Positions 37,501 to 46,528 of a DNA stretch of 64,000 nucleotides are shown here, one piece after another; the stretch's first letter is position 1, and each line of letters opens with the position of its first letter. The DNA comes from Chryseobacterium gleum (GTDB lineage Bacteria > Bacteroidota > Bacteroidia > Flavobacteriales_D > Crocinitomicaceae), in assembly GCA_945862165.1 (NCBI GenBank), contig CAMAXI010000001.1:186001-250000 (forward strand). Reading direction: 5' to 3'. A program made the position numbers and the translations under genes. The notes under the pieces are model-generated. The model was not told the DNA's origin and ran no database searches. It worked only from the letters and a program-made list of their open reading frames with translations.

Positions 37501-38153
37501 TTATCACTTCTTATCCAACCTATAATTCAGCGATTATTCAGCCTGATACTAGTCTAATGGTATATGTTCAAGCAACTGGTTCGGCTGGATGTGTTCTAAA
37601 AGACTCCTTGAAAATAAATTTAACCTCATTGAATTTATTCAACACAAAAGCAAGTGCAGACACAACGTATGTAATTAAAGGGGATAATGTAAAACTATTC
37701 GCTCAACCAAATGGATATACCTATACTTGGACACCGGAATTAAATGTTATGCAGAGTAATTACCAAAATACGGAAGCGAAAATGTGGGATAATACCATTT
37801 TCAAAGTAACTATTTCAGATGGCAATTGTACGGTAAGCGATACGATTTTAATAAAAGTTATCCCTTGGCAATGCGATTTTCCCTATGTGTTTGTTCCAAA
37901 TGCATTCTCTCCAAATGGAGATGGTGAAAATGATGTACTTTATGTTCGTGGACATCCAATCAAAAAAATAGAATTTAGAATTTTCAATCGTTGGGGAGAA
38001 ATGGTATTTGAATCTAACGATTTAAACATAGGTTGGGACGGAACCTACAAAGGGAAATTATGTGACCCAGATGTTTTTGACTATTATTTAAATGTGGAAT
38101 GTGTAGGGGAAGAACGCAATCAGATTCAAGGTAACATTACAATATTAAGGTAG
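34575..38153 (+). CDS. Large secreted SBBP-repeat protein with T9SS type B C-terminal domain
   Basis: 1192 aa from ATG 34575, which begins a signal peptide (MKIFILAFLLLLSDFSFSQ); an earlier in-frame start would place 15 residues in front of it. N-terminal domain HSFIENKGQWDEDILFKS is typical of the family that carries SBBP beta-propeller repeats. Several SBBP-like units follow (TYIGGSENDG, TYIGGKDNDA, SYLGGNQSQE). Then PKD-like domains and a C-terminal type B sorting domain (FVPNAFSPNGDGENDVLYV, FNRWGEMVFES, GWDGTYKG). Exported to the cell surface by T9SS. Confidence 0.9.
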   Translation: MKIFILAFLLLLSDFSFSQNKEKAVSSNVQIVHNNHSFIENKGQWDEDILFKSSFKGGNLWIQRNKFLFHLQDFQKLRKNHVNLGNPDVNAIDRQHVVHLNFKNSREIKRVTKKNPSQSNYNFYIGKNEKQWASDVHAYTDAQLYDLYNGIDLHLIQEDEQLKYEFLVYPSGNPKDIQLEIAGSTKLHIDLQGKLHISTPLGEIIEDKPYVYQLTNGKKDPIKCDFKIENQTVTFSLGDYDKTKLLIIDPVLIFATYSGSVTDNFGMTATYGHDGTAYSGGTIFGNSYPTPDNGVFNIKSNFNVVSGGSPSDVFISKYSADGSKMLWTAFLGGQNNTNGAETVHSLICDSQNNIYAFGATSSNDFPTTNGCFQNVHGGGSTFNAVFNGALFGNFGVDIYAVKISANGHNLIGSTYIGGSENDGINTNITGVNSNYNGSNYYDSLTSNYGDQFRGEIMLDKFNNICIASSTRSKNFPVKNAAKATINGQQDGVIFKLKNDFSQLLFSTYIGGKDNDALYSVKIDSSNNIVFCGGTSSNNLPTTLTAYQKTYGGGKCDGFIGKLSPDGTQLKNLTYLGLSDFDQTFLLEINQQNHVFVVGHSLGGNFPIINANYSNPKSAQFIAELDSTLSNLLHATVYGNGNKNVTNISPAAFLVDDCGNIYVSGWGANILQNNLLSGMPVTDGSLPPNGFDFHLFVLDRSFNNIIYGSYLGGNQSQEHVDGGTSRFDKNGIVYQSVCGGCGGHSDFPVTKNVWSSTNNSDNCNNLIFKFAFELTPTAKLTVSKDTACLPVQVIYENKSINNDNFVWDFGNGVLDSTSMKITKKYTIKGDYPVKLLVKNSLCKLTDTAVFTSTILDSIRYDKLIDVEFCSPTNTKFTANSYGTATQYTWSNVNTFIPSLKKSNDSTFLLSADSSQVLFYKITNGICEKVDSVRVALISSTFKLMGDSSFCVKSSDSLFCIIKSLNQTFTFDWSPKNFITSYPTYNSAIIQPDTSLMVYVQATGSAGCVLKDSLKINLTSLNLFNTKASADTTYVIKGDNVKLFAQPNGYTYTWTPELNVMQSNYQNTEAKMWDNTIFKVTISDGNCTVSDTILIKVIPWQCDFPYVFVPNAFSPNGDGENDVLYVRGHPIKKIEFRIFNRWGEMVFESNDLNIGWDGTYKGKLCDPDVFDYYLNVECVGEERNQIQGNITILR

Positions 38154-38168
38154 TTATTAAGATTTTTG

Positions 38169-38176
38169 TATATTTG
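38169..38176 (+). promoter_or_regulatory. Candidate -7 promoter box (TATATTTG) for the mntA/hepT pair
   Basis: TATATTTG fits TAnnTTTG and lies 14 nt before the first in-frame ATG of the MntA-like gene. A clear -33 element was not found. Confidence 0.4.
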
Positions 38177-38190
38177 TTTTAAATCGATGA

Positions 38191-38499
38191 ATGATGAATT
38201 CAATAGTTTCAGATAATAAAAAACAGTTAATTCAACTCTGCTCAGAATACAGCGTAAAATCAATGTATGTATTTGGTTCCGTTTGTACTGAAAATTTTAC
38301 TGAGGAAAGCGATATTGATCTTCTAATTTCTTTTGAAAACCTATCAATTGAACAATACACAGATAATTATTTTGAACTACACTACAAATTAGAAGCTTTA
38401 TTTGGTAGAAAAATTGATCTATTAACTGAAAAATCTCTTTCAAATCCATATTTCATAAAAAGTTTAGAAAATACAAAACAATTGATTTATGCAGCTTGA
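38191..38499 (+). CDS. MntA-type nucleotidyltransferase antitoxin
   Basis: 102 aa with the nucleotidyltransferase motif GS-x10-DxD (G29, S30, D41, D43) of the MNT family. In type VII HepT/MntA systems MntA modifies HepT next to its RNase motif and neutralises it. The gene ends 11 bp inside the following HEPN gene, the usual arrangement for such a pair. Two ATGs 3 nt apart are possible starts. Confidence 0.88.
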   Translation: MMNSIVSDNKKQLIQLCSEYSVKSMYVFGSVCTENFTEESDIDLLISFENLSIEQYTDNYFELHYKLEALFGRKIDLLTEKSLSNPYFIKSLENTKQLIYAA

Positions 38500-38821
38500 A
38501 GTCAAAAAATATCTTTATGACATTCAAATTTCAATCAATTCAATCTTTGAATACTTAGGTGAAAAAAGGGACTTTAATGAATATTTAAGCAACAAGTTAT
38601 TACGAAGAGGAATTGAACGAGAATTAGAAATTATTGGTGAAGCAGCTAACCGAATTTTGAAAATTGATTCAGAAATAAATGTTGAAAACGCACGGAAAAT
38701 TGTTGATTTAAGAAATTGGGTAATTCATGGTTATGACAAAATTGACGATGTAATTATTTGGGGAATTATTTCCAAACATTTACCGATACTTAAAACGCAA
38801 GTAGACGAATTATTGAAATAA
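38489..38821 (+). CDS. HepT-type HEPN RNase toxin
   Basis: 110 aa, all helical, with the RX4HXY signature RNWVIHGY (R75, H80, Y82), the catalytic motif of HepT toxins. It overlaps the MntA-like gene by 11 bp, so the two are translated together as a type VII toxin-antitoxin pair. The stop is 3 nt from the convergent bioA gene end. Confidence 0.9.
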   Translation: MQLEVKKYLYDIQISINSIFEYLGEKRDFNEYLSNKLLRRGIERELEIIGEAANRILKIDSEINVENARKIVDLRNWVIHGYDKIDDVIIWGIISKHLPILKTQVDELLK

Positions 38822-38823
38822 AT

Positions 38824-40101
38824 CTATATCATTTTCAAAAAACTTACTATTCCGGCATACATCCTTTCCAACTCTTCGTTGGTTGTACAATATGGAGGGT
38901 TTAAAAAGATAACATTTCCAAGTGGTCGAATTAAAAGTCCTATCGACAAAAAGTAATCATAGGCTTGATCCCTAATCGAAGAAAAATAATCTGCATTTTC
39001 TTGTAAAATTTCAATCGCTATAATCGTCCCAAGCTGACGAACTTCTTGCACCTTATCGTTATTTTGAATTCTTTCTTTGAACAATGTATGTTGCTCAGAA
39101 ATTCGGTTTACGTTTCGTTTGAATTCAATTTCATTTACTAAATCTATGTTCGCGCAAGCCACAGCACACACGAGCGCATTTCCGGTAAAAGAGTGTCCGT
39201 GTAGTAATGCTTTTGTCTTCTCTTCCGATAAAAACGCCTCATAGATTTGTTGTGTTGCAACAGTTAATCCCAACGGCAAAACTCCACCTGTCAACCCTTT
39301 GGAAAGACAAACTATGTCTGGTGTTTCTTGGATGTGATACATCGCAAATAACTCCCCTGTTCTCCCCCAGCCTGTCATTACTTCATCAAAAATCACGAGG
39401 ACACCATAGGATTTTGCTACTATGACTAATTTCTCTAAAAACTCAGATGAATAGGTACGCATTCCTGCCGAACCTTGAATCAGTGGTTCTAAAATAACTG
39501 CTGCAAATTCTTGCGTACAAAAAAGTTTTTCTGCTTCTAATAAAATAGCTTCTTCCCTTTCCTTTGTTGGAAATTCTAAATAATCTACAGAGAAAAACAA
39601 ATGTTCGAAGGGTTCATTGAAATATCCACGTTGAGATATTGACATAGCACCAAATGTATCCCCGTGGTACGCGCCATCTAAAGCTAACACACGTTTTTTT
39701 GGTTCATTCTGATTATGCCAGTATTGAAATGCCATTTTCAGTGCGACTTCAACAGCAGTTGAACCATCGTCTGAAAAGAATACTTTTTGTAAGTTATCAG
39801 GTAATAAGTTTGTTACTTTTTCGGCTAACTCCACCGCTTTTGGGTGGGTTACTCCTGCAAAAATAACATGATCAATGGCATCAAATTGATCGATTAACGC
39901 TTGTTTTAAGCTCGGGTGACCATGTCCGTGGATATTCACCCACCAGGAAGAATTACAATCCAAGTATTCCGTTCCATCTTCAGCAAACAGACTTGTATTT
40001 TTAGCTTTTACAATTGCTAATGGTGTAGGTGCAGTTTTCATTTGCGTGAACGGATGCCATACATGTTTGAAGTCGAAAGGAAGGATGGAGTTTATATTCA
40101 T
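38824..40101 (-). CDS. bioA: Adenosylmethionine--8-amino-7-oxononanoate aminotransferase
   Basis: 425 aa PLP enzyme making 7,8-diaminopelargonate in biotin synthesis, using SAM as amino donor. WHPFTQMKTAPTPLAI is the typical BioA opening, SSWWVNIHGHGHP follows, then GAYHGDTFGAMS, the Asp in IFDEVMTGWGRTG and the PLP lysine in CLSKGLTGG. Upstream, a dyad (40140-40164) separates it from parC. Confidence 0.95.
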   Translation of the reverse strand: MNINSILPFDFKHVWHPFTQMKTAPTPLAIVKAKNTSLFAEDGTEYLDCNSSWWVNIHGHGHPSLKQALIDQFDAIDHVIFAGVTHPKAVELAEKVTNLLPDNLQKVFFSDDGSTAVEVALKMAFQYWHNQNEPKKRVLALDGAYHGDTFGAMSISQRGYFNEPFEHLFFSVDYLEFPTKEREEAILLEAEKLFCTQEFAAVILEPLIQGSAGMRTYSSEFLEKLVIVAKSYGVLVIFDEVMTGWGRTGELFAMYHIQETPDIVCLSKGLTGGVLPLGLTVATQQIYEAFLSEEKTKALLHGHSFTGNALVCAVACANIDLVNEIEFKRNVNRISEQHTLFKERIQNNDKVQEVRQLGTIIAIEILQENADYFSSIRDQAYDYFLSIGLLIRPLGNVIFLNPPYCTTNEELERMYAGIVSFLKMI

Positions 40102-40139
40102 AAAACATAACGTTAATTCAATTTCTTAACTATGTCAAA

Positions 40140-40164
40140 ATGGGTTACGAAAATCATAACCCAT
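40140..40164 (-). terminator. Possible terminator between parC and bioA
   Basis: Stem ATGGGTTA / TAACCCAT (8 bp, perfect) around a 9-nt loop, followed on the minus strand by TTTT. It lies 24 bp past the parC stop. The T tract is short, so confidence is limited; an operator role for bioA is an alternative. Confidence 0.45.
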
Positions 40165-40187
40165 CATCAATAATTCATAACTAATAT

Positions 40188-42869
40188 CTATTCCTCCTCC
40201 GGTGCATCAAACAAACTTGGTTGCACATCTTCGTCGTCATCTTCTTTTTTGTCTAAATCCCACTCTACTGTCAATGCTTCTTCATTACTTTCTCCTCCTT
40301 CCACAACAACAGCAGCATCTTCTGGCCAAGGTTCACCTCCATCAATTTCATGATTCAAGGTAATTTCCTTCACTTTGAATTTGGTTACTTGATTGCCTTG
40401 CGCTTTCAGCCCTTTCACATCAATCATATCCGCAATATTAAATACATTATCCGGAAGATTTTTCGTCTCTTTCAGTAACTTATTAAAGACTACACGCACT
40501 TCAGGACGATAAGAAGTTGAAACAACATCTAAGAACGAACCTTCTGCTTCGGAGATAAAAGATACTTTTTTATCGGAAGTGACCTCACACAAGAAACGTT
40601 TTACATAATGCATTTCTTTTTCTGCATCATAATAAACAGCTGAAATCGGTCTACGAGGAATCCATTTTTCGATATGCACCATATCTTCGTCAAAATGGTT
40701 CGCTAAATCGAAACTGGTCAATCGGTATTCTCCTGATTTATATAGCGTAAGTATTCTATCTGAACCTTTAAACGAACCTAAGAACTTACCTCTACCATCG
40801 TCATTCAAACGTCCAACTATAACATCGTACCATATTTTACGCGCTGCTAAGGTCGAGCCACCCACCTCTTTTTGGGTAATTTTCTGAACAATTTCTTTGG
40901 TCACGCGATTCCCTGCGGAAGTTCTGGATTTGATTAACAAATCTCCAAAATCGATATCAAAACGCAAACGTTTTAAGTGTGGACGTGGACGTAACATTAC
41001 CGTCACCACTTCTTTCTCCCCATTTGGATGAATGGAGAAGTATAACAATTTACTTCCTTTCACACCACGCGTTAAATCATATTCCGTGTCACGTGTAATG
41101 GAATTCACGTAAAAACGTTTCATCATCGCTGGTCCACCCAAGCCATCTTGATACATCATGTGGTAAATGGTACGTGTATCTCCACGTTTCCATACATCTG
41201 CATGAATGATCCCTTTCCCCACAAATTTCTTATCCGAAACTTTGACAACCAACATTTTACCAGTATTGAAGAAAACAATTATGTCGTCGATTTCCGAACA
41301 ATCGTTTACTGCTTCTTTTTGTTTTAATCCCCAACCGATAAATCCTTCTTCCGGATCTACATATAATTTACGGTTAGCAATAATCACTTTCGAAGAAACG
41401 ATGTTGTCAAATATTTTAATTTCCGTTTTACGATCTCTTCCTTCACCAAAACGTTTTTTCAAGTCTTTGAAATAGTCAATCGCGTACTCGGTCAAATGCG
41501 CTAATTTATCCTTCACGTGTTCCATCTCCTCTTCCAACTTCACAATCGCTTCATCCGCTTTATCGCTATCGAAACGTGTGATACGAATCATTTGGATTTG
41601 CGTCAACTTTTGTAAGTCTTCCTCCACGATTTCGCGCACGAACATTTTTTTGAACGGCTCAAAACATTTAAATAAATACTTAAATAATTCTTCTTTATTT
41701 GAATACTTCTTAAAGTCGATATACATCTCTTCACGGATGAAAATCTTCTCTAAAGTCGAGAAATGCCAAGCTTGCATCAATTCTTGCAAACGAATTTCCA
41801 ATTCCCATTTCAGTAATTGAACCGTATTATCTGTATTAATACGTAAAATTTCACTTACACCAATAAAACGAGGTTTATCCCCATCAATAATCGAAGCATT
41901 CGGAGAAATAGAAATTTCACAATCCGTAAATGCATATAAGGCATCTAACGTTCTATCTGGAGAAACGCCAGGTGCTAAATGAATGTTGATTTCTGCGTTT
42001 GCAGATGTATTGTCTTCAATTTTACGAACCTTAATTTTTCCTTTATCATTCGCTTTGATGATGGATTCAATCAAGGAACCAGTATTTGTACCAAAAGGAA
42101 TTTCGGTAATCGTAAGTGTTTTATTGTCTAATTTCTTAATTTTTGCACGTACACGCACTTTACCACCACGCAATCCATCGTTGTAGTTACTGAAGTCCGC
42201 CATTCCACCCGTCAAGAAATCCGGGAAAATCTCTACTTTCTTTCCGCGTAAATGAAGAATAGATTGATCAATTAATTCGTTAAAGTTATGTGGCAAAATT
42301 TTACACGCCATACCAACTGCAATCCCTTCCGTTCCTTGCGCTAATAACAATGGAAATTTAACAGGTAGTTGATCTGGTTCTTTATTTCGACCATCGTAAC
42401 TGGAAAGCCAATTCGTCGTTTTTGGATTAAACACCACATGCGAAGCAAATTTGGATAAACGTGCTTCAATGTAACGCGGAGCAGCAGCGCCATCTCCAGT
42501 TAGGGTATTTCCCCAGTTTCCTTGGCAATCGATCAAAATATCTTTTTGACCCAATTGCACCAAAGCATCTCCGATAGAAGCATCTCCATGTGGGTGATAC
42601 TTCATCGTATTACCAATGATATTTGCAACCTTGTTATAACGACCATCATCCAACTCTTTCATGGAGTGCATGATACGACGTTGTACCGGTTTAAGTCCGT
42701 CGAATAATGCTGGTACAGCACGTTCCAAGATTACATACGAAGCATAATCTAAGAACCAATTCTCATACAAACCATTCAGTGGGATAATAACATCATCCAC
42801 CTTTGCTTTTTCAAAAGGATTAAACTCCTCTTCGTTCGCATTTACGTCTTCAATTTCGTCTTCCGCCAT
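40188..42869 (-). CDS. parC: DNA topoisomerase IV subunit A
   Basis: 893 aa, the breakage-reunion subunit of topoisomerase IV/gyrase-type enzymes that decatenates replicated chromosomes. Active-site Tyr133 in AAAPRYIEARLS and the quinolone-determining stretch YHPHGDASIGDALV (91-104) are present. It has an acidic C-terminal tail and long C-terminal domain. It begins 2 nt after the parE stop; the two form an operon. The alternative name GyrA is less likely because parE is next to it and its DNA-wrapping tail is non-canonical. Confidence 0.9.
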   Translation of the reverse strand: MAEDEIEDVNANEEEFNPFEKAKVDDVIIPLNGLYENWFLDYASYVILERAVPALFDGLKPVQRRIMHSMKELDDGRYNKVANIIGNTMKYHPHGDASIGDALVQLGQKDILIDCQGNWGNTLTGDGAAAPRYIEARLSKFASHVVFNPKTTNWLSSYDGRNKEPDQLPVKFPLLLAQGTEGIAVGMACKILPHNFNELIDQSILHLRGKKVEIFPDFLTGGMADFSNYNDGLRGGKVRVRAKIKKLDNKTLTITEIPFGTNTGSLIESIIKANDKGKIKVRKIEDNTSANAEINIHLAPGVSPDRTLDALYAFTDCEISISPNASIIDGDKPRFIGVSEILRINTDNTVQLLKWELEIRLQELMQAWHFSTLEKIFIREEMYIDFKKYSNKEELFKYLFKCFEPFKKMFVREIVEEDLQKLTQIQMIRITRFDSDKADEAIVKLEEEMEHVKDKLAHLTEYAIDYFKDLKKRFGEGRDRKTEIKIFDNIVSSKVIIANRKLYVDPEEGFIGWGLKQKEAVNDCSEIDDIIVFFNTGKMLVVKVSDKKFVGKGIIHADVWKRGDTRTIYHMMYQDGLGGPAMMKRFYVNSITRDTEYDLTRGVKGSKLLYFSIHPNGEKEVVTVMLRPRPHLKRLRFDIDFGDLLIKSRTSAGNRVTKEIVQKITQKEVGGSTLAARKIWYDVIVGRLNDDGRGKFLGSFKGSDRILTLYKSGEYRLTSFDLANHFDEDMVHIEKWIPRRPISAVYYDAEKEMHYVKRFLCEVTSDKKVSFISEAEGSFLDVVSTSYRPEVRVVFNKLLKETKNLPDNVFNIADMIDVKGLKAQGNQVTKFKVKEITLNHEIDGGEPWPEDAAVVVEGGESNEEALTVEWDLDKKEDDDEDVQPSLFDAPEEE

Positions 42870-42871
42870 AA

Positions 42872-44767
42872 TTATGATGCAATTTCTTCGACTTCGTCGT
42901 TACCTTCTAATTTATCTTTCGCAATTTCCTCCTCCAAATCTTTTTCTACACGCAAGTTATCAATGATAAAATCTTGACGTTCTGGTGTATTTTTACCCAT
43001 GTAATAGGATAAAATTTCATCAATCGATGCTTCTTTGGAAAGGATAACTGGTTCCAAACGGATATCTTCTCCAATAAAGTGCTTGAACTCATCCGGTGAA
43101 ATCTCTCCTAATCCTTTGAATCTTGTTATCTCTGGATTTTTACCTAATTCATTAATCGCATTTCTACGTTCTTCATCCGAATAACAATAGATTGTTTTCT
43201 TCTTATTTCGTACCCTGAACAAAGGCGTTTGCAATACATATACGTGATTACGTTTCACCAAATCTGGGAAGAAACGTAAAAAGAAAGTCAACAACAACAA
43301 ACGGATGTGCATCCCATCGACATCGGCATCGGTTGCGATTACAATCTTGTTGTAACGCAAATTATCCATGTCCTCCTCGATGTCTAGAGCCGCTTGGATC
43401 AAGTTAAACTCTTCATTCTCATACACCACTTTTTTGGTCAACCCAAAACAGTTCAAGGGCTTACCACGTAATGAGAAAACCGCTTGCGTGTTTACGTCTC
43501 TGGATTTCGTTATCGATCCACTCGCAGAATCTCCCTCGGTAATAAACAAGGTTGTTTCCTCGCGACGATCATCTTTCAAATCTGGGAAGTGAATTCGACA
43601 ATCACGTAATTTTTTATTGTGTAAACTCGATTTCTTTGCACGGTCACGCGCTAGTTTACGAATTCCGGTCAACTCCTTACGTTCGCGCTCCGACTGCTTG
43701 ATTTTCTTCTCAATCGTCTCAGCAACTTCCGGATTACGGTGTAAGTAATTGTCTAATTTATCTTTTAAGAAATCATTGATAAATGAACGCATGGATTGTC
43801 CACCCGGTTCAATTTCTTGTGATCCTAATTTGGTTTTTGTTTGGGATTCGAATACAGGTTCCACCACCTTCACCGCTATCGCAGCAACAATCGACTGACG
43901 AATATCCGCCGCATCGTAATTCTTGTTGTAAAAATCGCGGATTACCTTCGCAATGGATTCTCTAAAAGCACTTTGATGTGTACCACCTTGGGTAGTATGT
44001 TGACCATTCACAAACGAATAATAATCTTCACCATAGGTCTTACCGTGTGTAAACGCCACCTCGATGTCCTCCCCTTCCAAGTGAATAATTGGGTACAATG
44101 GATCCCCATCCATGTTGTCTTCCAGCAAATCTTTCAATCCATCTTTCGACTGGAATTTTTCTCCGTTGAAATAAATTGCCAATCCTCTGTTTAGGTAGCA
44201 ATAATTCCAAAACATCTTAATCAAATAAGGTGCTTTGAAATTGTATTTTTTAAATATTTGTTCATCCGGCCAAAACTCTACATACGTACCGTTTTGTTCA
44301 TCTGTTTTTTCTAAATCTTTTTCTTCTAGCAATTCACCGCGTTCGAAAGTTGCTTCTTTTTTCTCTCCTTCACGTACAGAATACAACATGAATTTCGAAC
44401 TTAAGGCATTTACTGCTTTGGTTCCTACCCCATTCAAACCAACCGATTTCTTGAAGGCTTTGGAATCGTATTTACCCCCCGTATTCATTTTGGAAACCAC
44501 CTCTACTACTTTCCCTAACGGAATTCCACGCCCATAGTCACGCACAGTTACCTTACCATCTTTCACTTTGATGTCAACGCGCTTACCATTTCCCATCACG
44601 AATTCATCGATACAGTTATCGACAACCTCTTTCACCAAAATGTAAATTCCATCATCTGCTGCGGCTCCATCTCCCAATTTCCCGATATACATCCCTGGAC
44701 GCAAACGGATATGTTCTTTCCAATCTAACGATCGTATATTATCCTCTGTATATTGATTTTCAGCCAT
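42872..44767 (-). CDS. parE: DNA topoisomerase IV subunit B
   Basis: 631 aa ATPase subunit: GHKL motif [10 protein letters not shown] near the N terminus, DYGRGIPLG and [13 protein letters not shown] for ATP binding, TOPRIM motif TEGDSASGS and [17 protein letters not shown]. Length and the short C-terminal end match ParE rather than GyrB. It precedes parC by 2 nt. Confidence 0.93.
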   Translation of the reverse strand: MAENQYTEDNIRSLDWKEHIRLRPGMYIGKLGDGAAADDGIYILVKEVVDNCIDEFVMGNGKRVDIKVKDGKVTVRDYGRGIPLGKVVEVVSKMNTGGKYDSKAFKKSVGLNGVGTKAVNALSSKFMLYSVREGEKKEATFERGELLEEKDLEKTDEQNGTYVEFWPDEQIFKKYNFKAPYLIKMFWNYCYLNRGLAIYFNGEKFQSKDGLKDLLEDNMDGDPLYPIIHLEGEDIEVAFTHGKTYGEDYYSFVNGQHTTQGGTHQSAFRESIAKVIRDFYNKNYDAADIRQSIVAAIAVKVVEPVFESQTKTKLGSQEIEPGGQSMRSFINDFLKDKLDNYLHRNPEVAETIEKKIKQSERERKELTGIRKLARDRAKKSSLHNKKLRDCRIHFPDLKDDRREETTLFITEGDSASGSITKSRDVNTQAVFSLRGKPLNCFGLTKKVVYENEEFNLIQAALDIEEDMDNLRYNKIVIATDADVDGMHIRLLLLTFFLRFFPDLVKRNHVYVLQTPLFRVRNKKKTIYCYSDEERRNAINELGKNPEITRFKGLGEISPDEFKHFIGEDIRLEPVILSKEASIDEILSYYMGKNTPERQDFIIDNLRVEKDLEEEIAKDKLEGNDEVEEIAS

Positions 44768-44805
44768 TACTTTAGTTATAATTTACGCTAACAAACAAAA
44801 ATACA

Positions 44806-44813
44806 TGTAGAAC
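44806..44813 (-). promoter_or_regulatory. Candidate -7 promoter box (TATTTTTG) for parE-parC
   Basis: On the minus strand TATTTTTG fits TAnnTTTG and lies 38 nt upstream of the parE start. No matching -33 TTG was identified. Confidence 0.3.
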
Positions 44814-44911
44814 AGCCATTCAAAACGTTACTTTTCAATACTTTTACACGACTTAACGTTAATTACTACAGGATTTATCACTAATTTTCGGCAAAAATTC
44901 ACAAGAAAAAT

Positions 44912-45421
44912 ATGAAAACAAAAAATACGCCTTCCTTCCAATTTTCACCTTTAGCAAAAACACGTTTTTTCTTGTTTAGTCTATCCGTCTTTTGTCTTTT
45001 ATCTACTAGTCTTATGTCTTGTACTAAAACTTCAACAGCCGAACAGGACAAAAAAGACGACGATGCGATTACAAGTTATTTGAGTAAAGATTCTATCAAC
45101 GCAATTAAAACTTCTTCTGGATTGTATTATTCTGTGGATTCAGTTGGAACCGGTATGCAAGTCAGTGCAAACAATACGGTTTACATAAAATACAAAGGGT
45201 ATTTATTAGATGGGACGGACTTTGACAAGGATACAATTGGAACATACATTACCCTTTCTAAAACTATCAAAGGATGGCAAGAAGGAATTCCAAAATTCAA
45301 AGTTGGTGGTAAAGGTAAATTATTTATCCCATCCAAATTAGGTTATGGAACAGAAGCAATAGGAAAGATTCCAGCGAATTCGGTGTTGATTTTTGAAGTT
45401 GAAGTGATTGAGATAGAATAG
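44912..45421 (+). CDS. FKBP-type peptidyl-prolyl isomerase, lipoprotein
   Basis: 169 aa. A lipoprotein signal with the cysteine at position 37 (SLMSC) puts it in the periplasm or on a membrane. The FKBP domain is about 75-169: NNTVYIKYKGYLLDGTDFDK, IKGWQEGIPKFKVGGKGKL, then YGTEAIGKIPANSVLIFEVEV. It catalyses proline isomerisation and helps fold envelope proteins. Divergent from parE. Confidence 0.9.
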   Translation: MKTKNTPSFQFSPLAKTRFFLFSLSVFCLLSTSLMSCTKTSTAEQDKKDDDAITSYLSKDSINAIKTSSGLYYSVDSVGTGMQVSANNTVYIKYKGYLLDGTDFDKDTIGTYITLSKTIKGWQEGIPKFKVGGKGKLFIPSKLGYGTEAIGKIPANSVLIFEVEVIEIE

Positions 45422-45489
45422 GAGAATCCTAATTTATATAAACTCCTAATAACTATTATTATATATTTTTACATAAATAAAAAAAAACC

Positions 45490-45744
45490 ATGCGCGTACT
45501 TGCCGAAATACCTCATCCAAAATATAAAATTCAGATTTTTAATTACAACAGTAAATACTTGGTAAAAGTAGAATTGGATCAATACGAACAAATTTTCAAG
45601 ATTAACGAAATAGATGTTTTTGGAATCGAAGATGTTCAAGCCATGATTACTGAAGAACTTTTGGACAACTCCTTCAACCGCTTTTTGACCATGCGTGAAG
45701 ATTGGTCGAAAGCCTTTGCAAATAAAAATAGCCATTCAAAATAA
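45490..45744 (+). CDS. Small conserved protein of unknown function
   Basis: 84 aa, soluble, no signal peptide; starts MRVLAEIPHPKYKIQIFNYNSK and is mixed beta and helix. Similar short proteins are conserved in Bacteroidota (recalled, family name not known to me). It is followed 10 nt later by the OmpH-like lipoprotein gene, so it is likely in the same operon. Confidence 0.7.
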   Translation: MRVLAEIPHPKYKIQIFNYNSKYLVKVELDQYEQIFKINEIDVFGIEDVQAMITEELLDNSFNRFLTMREDWSKAFANKNSHSK

Positions 45745-45754
45745 ATACTTTCCG

Positions 45755-46336
45755 ATGAAAAAATTAGTTACCATTTGTTTAAGTACTTTACTTCTTACCG
45801 CTGCATGTGGTGGAAAAACAGAAACTAAAAAAGAAGAAAATACAAAGCCAACAATCCCTGTGATTCGTACAAACGGATTAAAAATTGCGTATTACGACCA
45901 AGACAGTCTAAAATTGCAATATGAATACTTTGTGAAAATGGAGAAGATTTCCATGAAAAAACAACAAACGATTCAAGCACAATTGATTAATAAAGAACGT
46001 GACCTTCAAAATTACATCAATACCAACGAACAATTAGTACAGCAAAAACAACTTTCAGACATGCAAATCCAAGAAGCACAAATGGAAGTGCAACGCAGAA
46101 ACCAAGAGTTGTACCAATTGCAACAAACTCAGGGCGCAAAACTGGAAAGCGAAACGGTGAACCTTTTAAACATGTTAGGGAAGAAAATCGAAGATGCAGG
46201 AAAAAAATACTGTGAAGAGCATAAAATTGATATTCTTTTAGTTAAATCACCTGGAAGTCAATACAATTACATCCACCCTTCTATGAATGTTACGAAAGAG
46301 TTTATCGCTTTTTTGAATCAGAAATATGGTAAATAG
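45755..46336 (+). CDS. OmpH/Skp-like periplasmic chaperone, lipoprotein
   Basis: 193 aa from ATG 45755, which starts a lipoprotein signal with the lipobox LTAAC (Cys18). An earlier in-frame start would overlap the previous gene by 50 bp. The body is a long coiled coil (about 60-150), rich in Gln, Glu and Lys, as in Skp/OmpH chaperones. In gram-negative cells these hold unfolded outer-membrane proteins in transit. The lipid anchor is unusual for classic Skp but common in Bacteroidota OmpH. Confidence 0.85.
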   Translation: MKKLVTICLSTLLLTAACGGKTETKKEENTKPTIPVIRTNGLKIAYYDQDSLKLQYEYFVKMEKISMKKQQTIQAQLINKERDLQNYINTNEQLVQQKQLSDMQIQEAQMEVQRRNQELYQLQQTQGAKLESETVNLLNMLGKKIEDAGKKYCEEHKIDILLVKSPGSQYNYIHPSMNVTKEFIAFLNQKYGK

Positions 46337-46528
46337 ACAAAAGACTTTGAGATAAAAGAACAAAGACTTTTAGTTAAAAGAGCAAAGACTATTAGACAAA
46401 GGAACAAAGACTTTTAGTTAACTTAAAAAAACAAATTAAATAGTCTTTTTATCTTTGATCTTTAAACGAAGTGGTCTTTCATCTTTAAACGAAGTGGTCT
46501 TTTGTCTTTAAATCTTTAATCTAATCCT
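46337..46528. repeat. AAAGAC-rich tract with a 23-bp tandem duplication
   Basis: Several copies of AAAGACTTTTAGTTA-like words run on one strand at 46340-46422, and complementary GTCTTT/ATCTTT words follow at 46442-46515, so the tract can fold back on itself. A 23-bp unit containing CTTTAAACGAAGTGGTCTTT is duplicated at 46458-46480 and 46481-46503 with one mismatch. A related short tract is at 58433-58471. No coding potential. Confidence 0.65.

Noticed and set aside
40100-40187. A biotin riboswitch or tRNA-like element near bioA
   Set aside because: Nothing with the right pairing or conserved core was seen; only a plain 8-bp stem is present.
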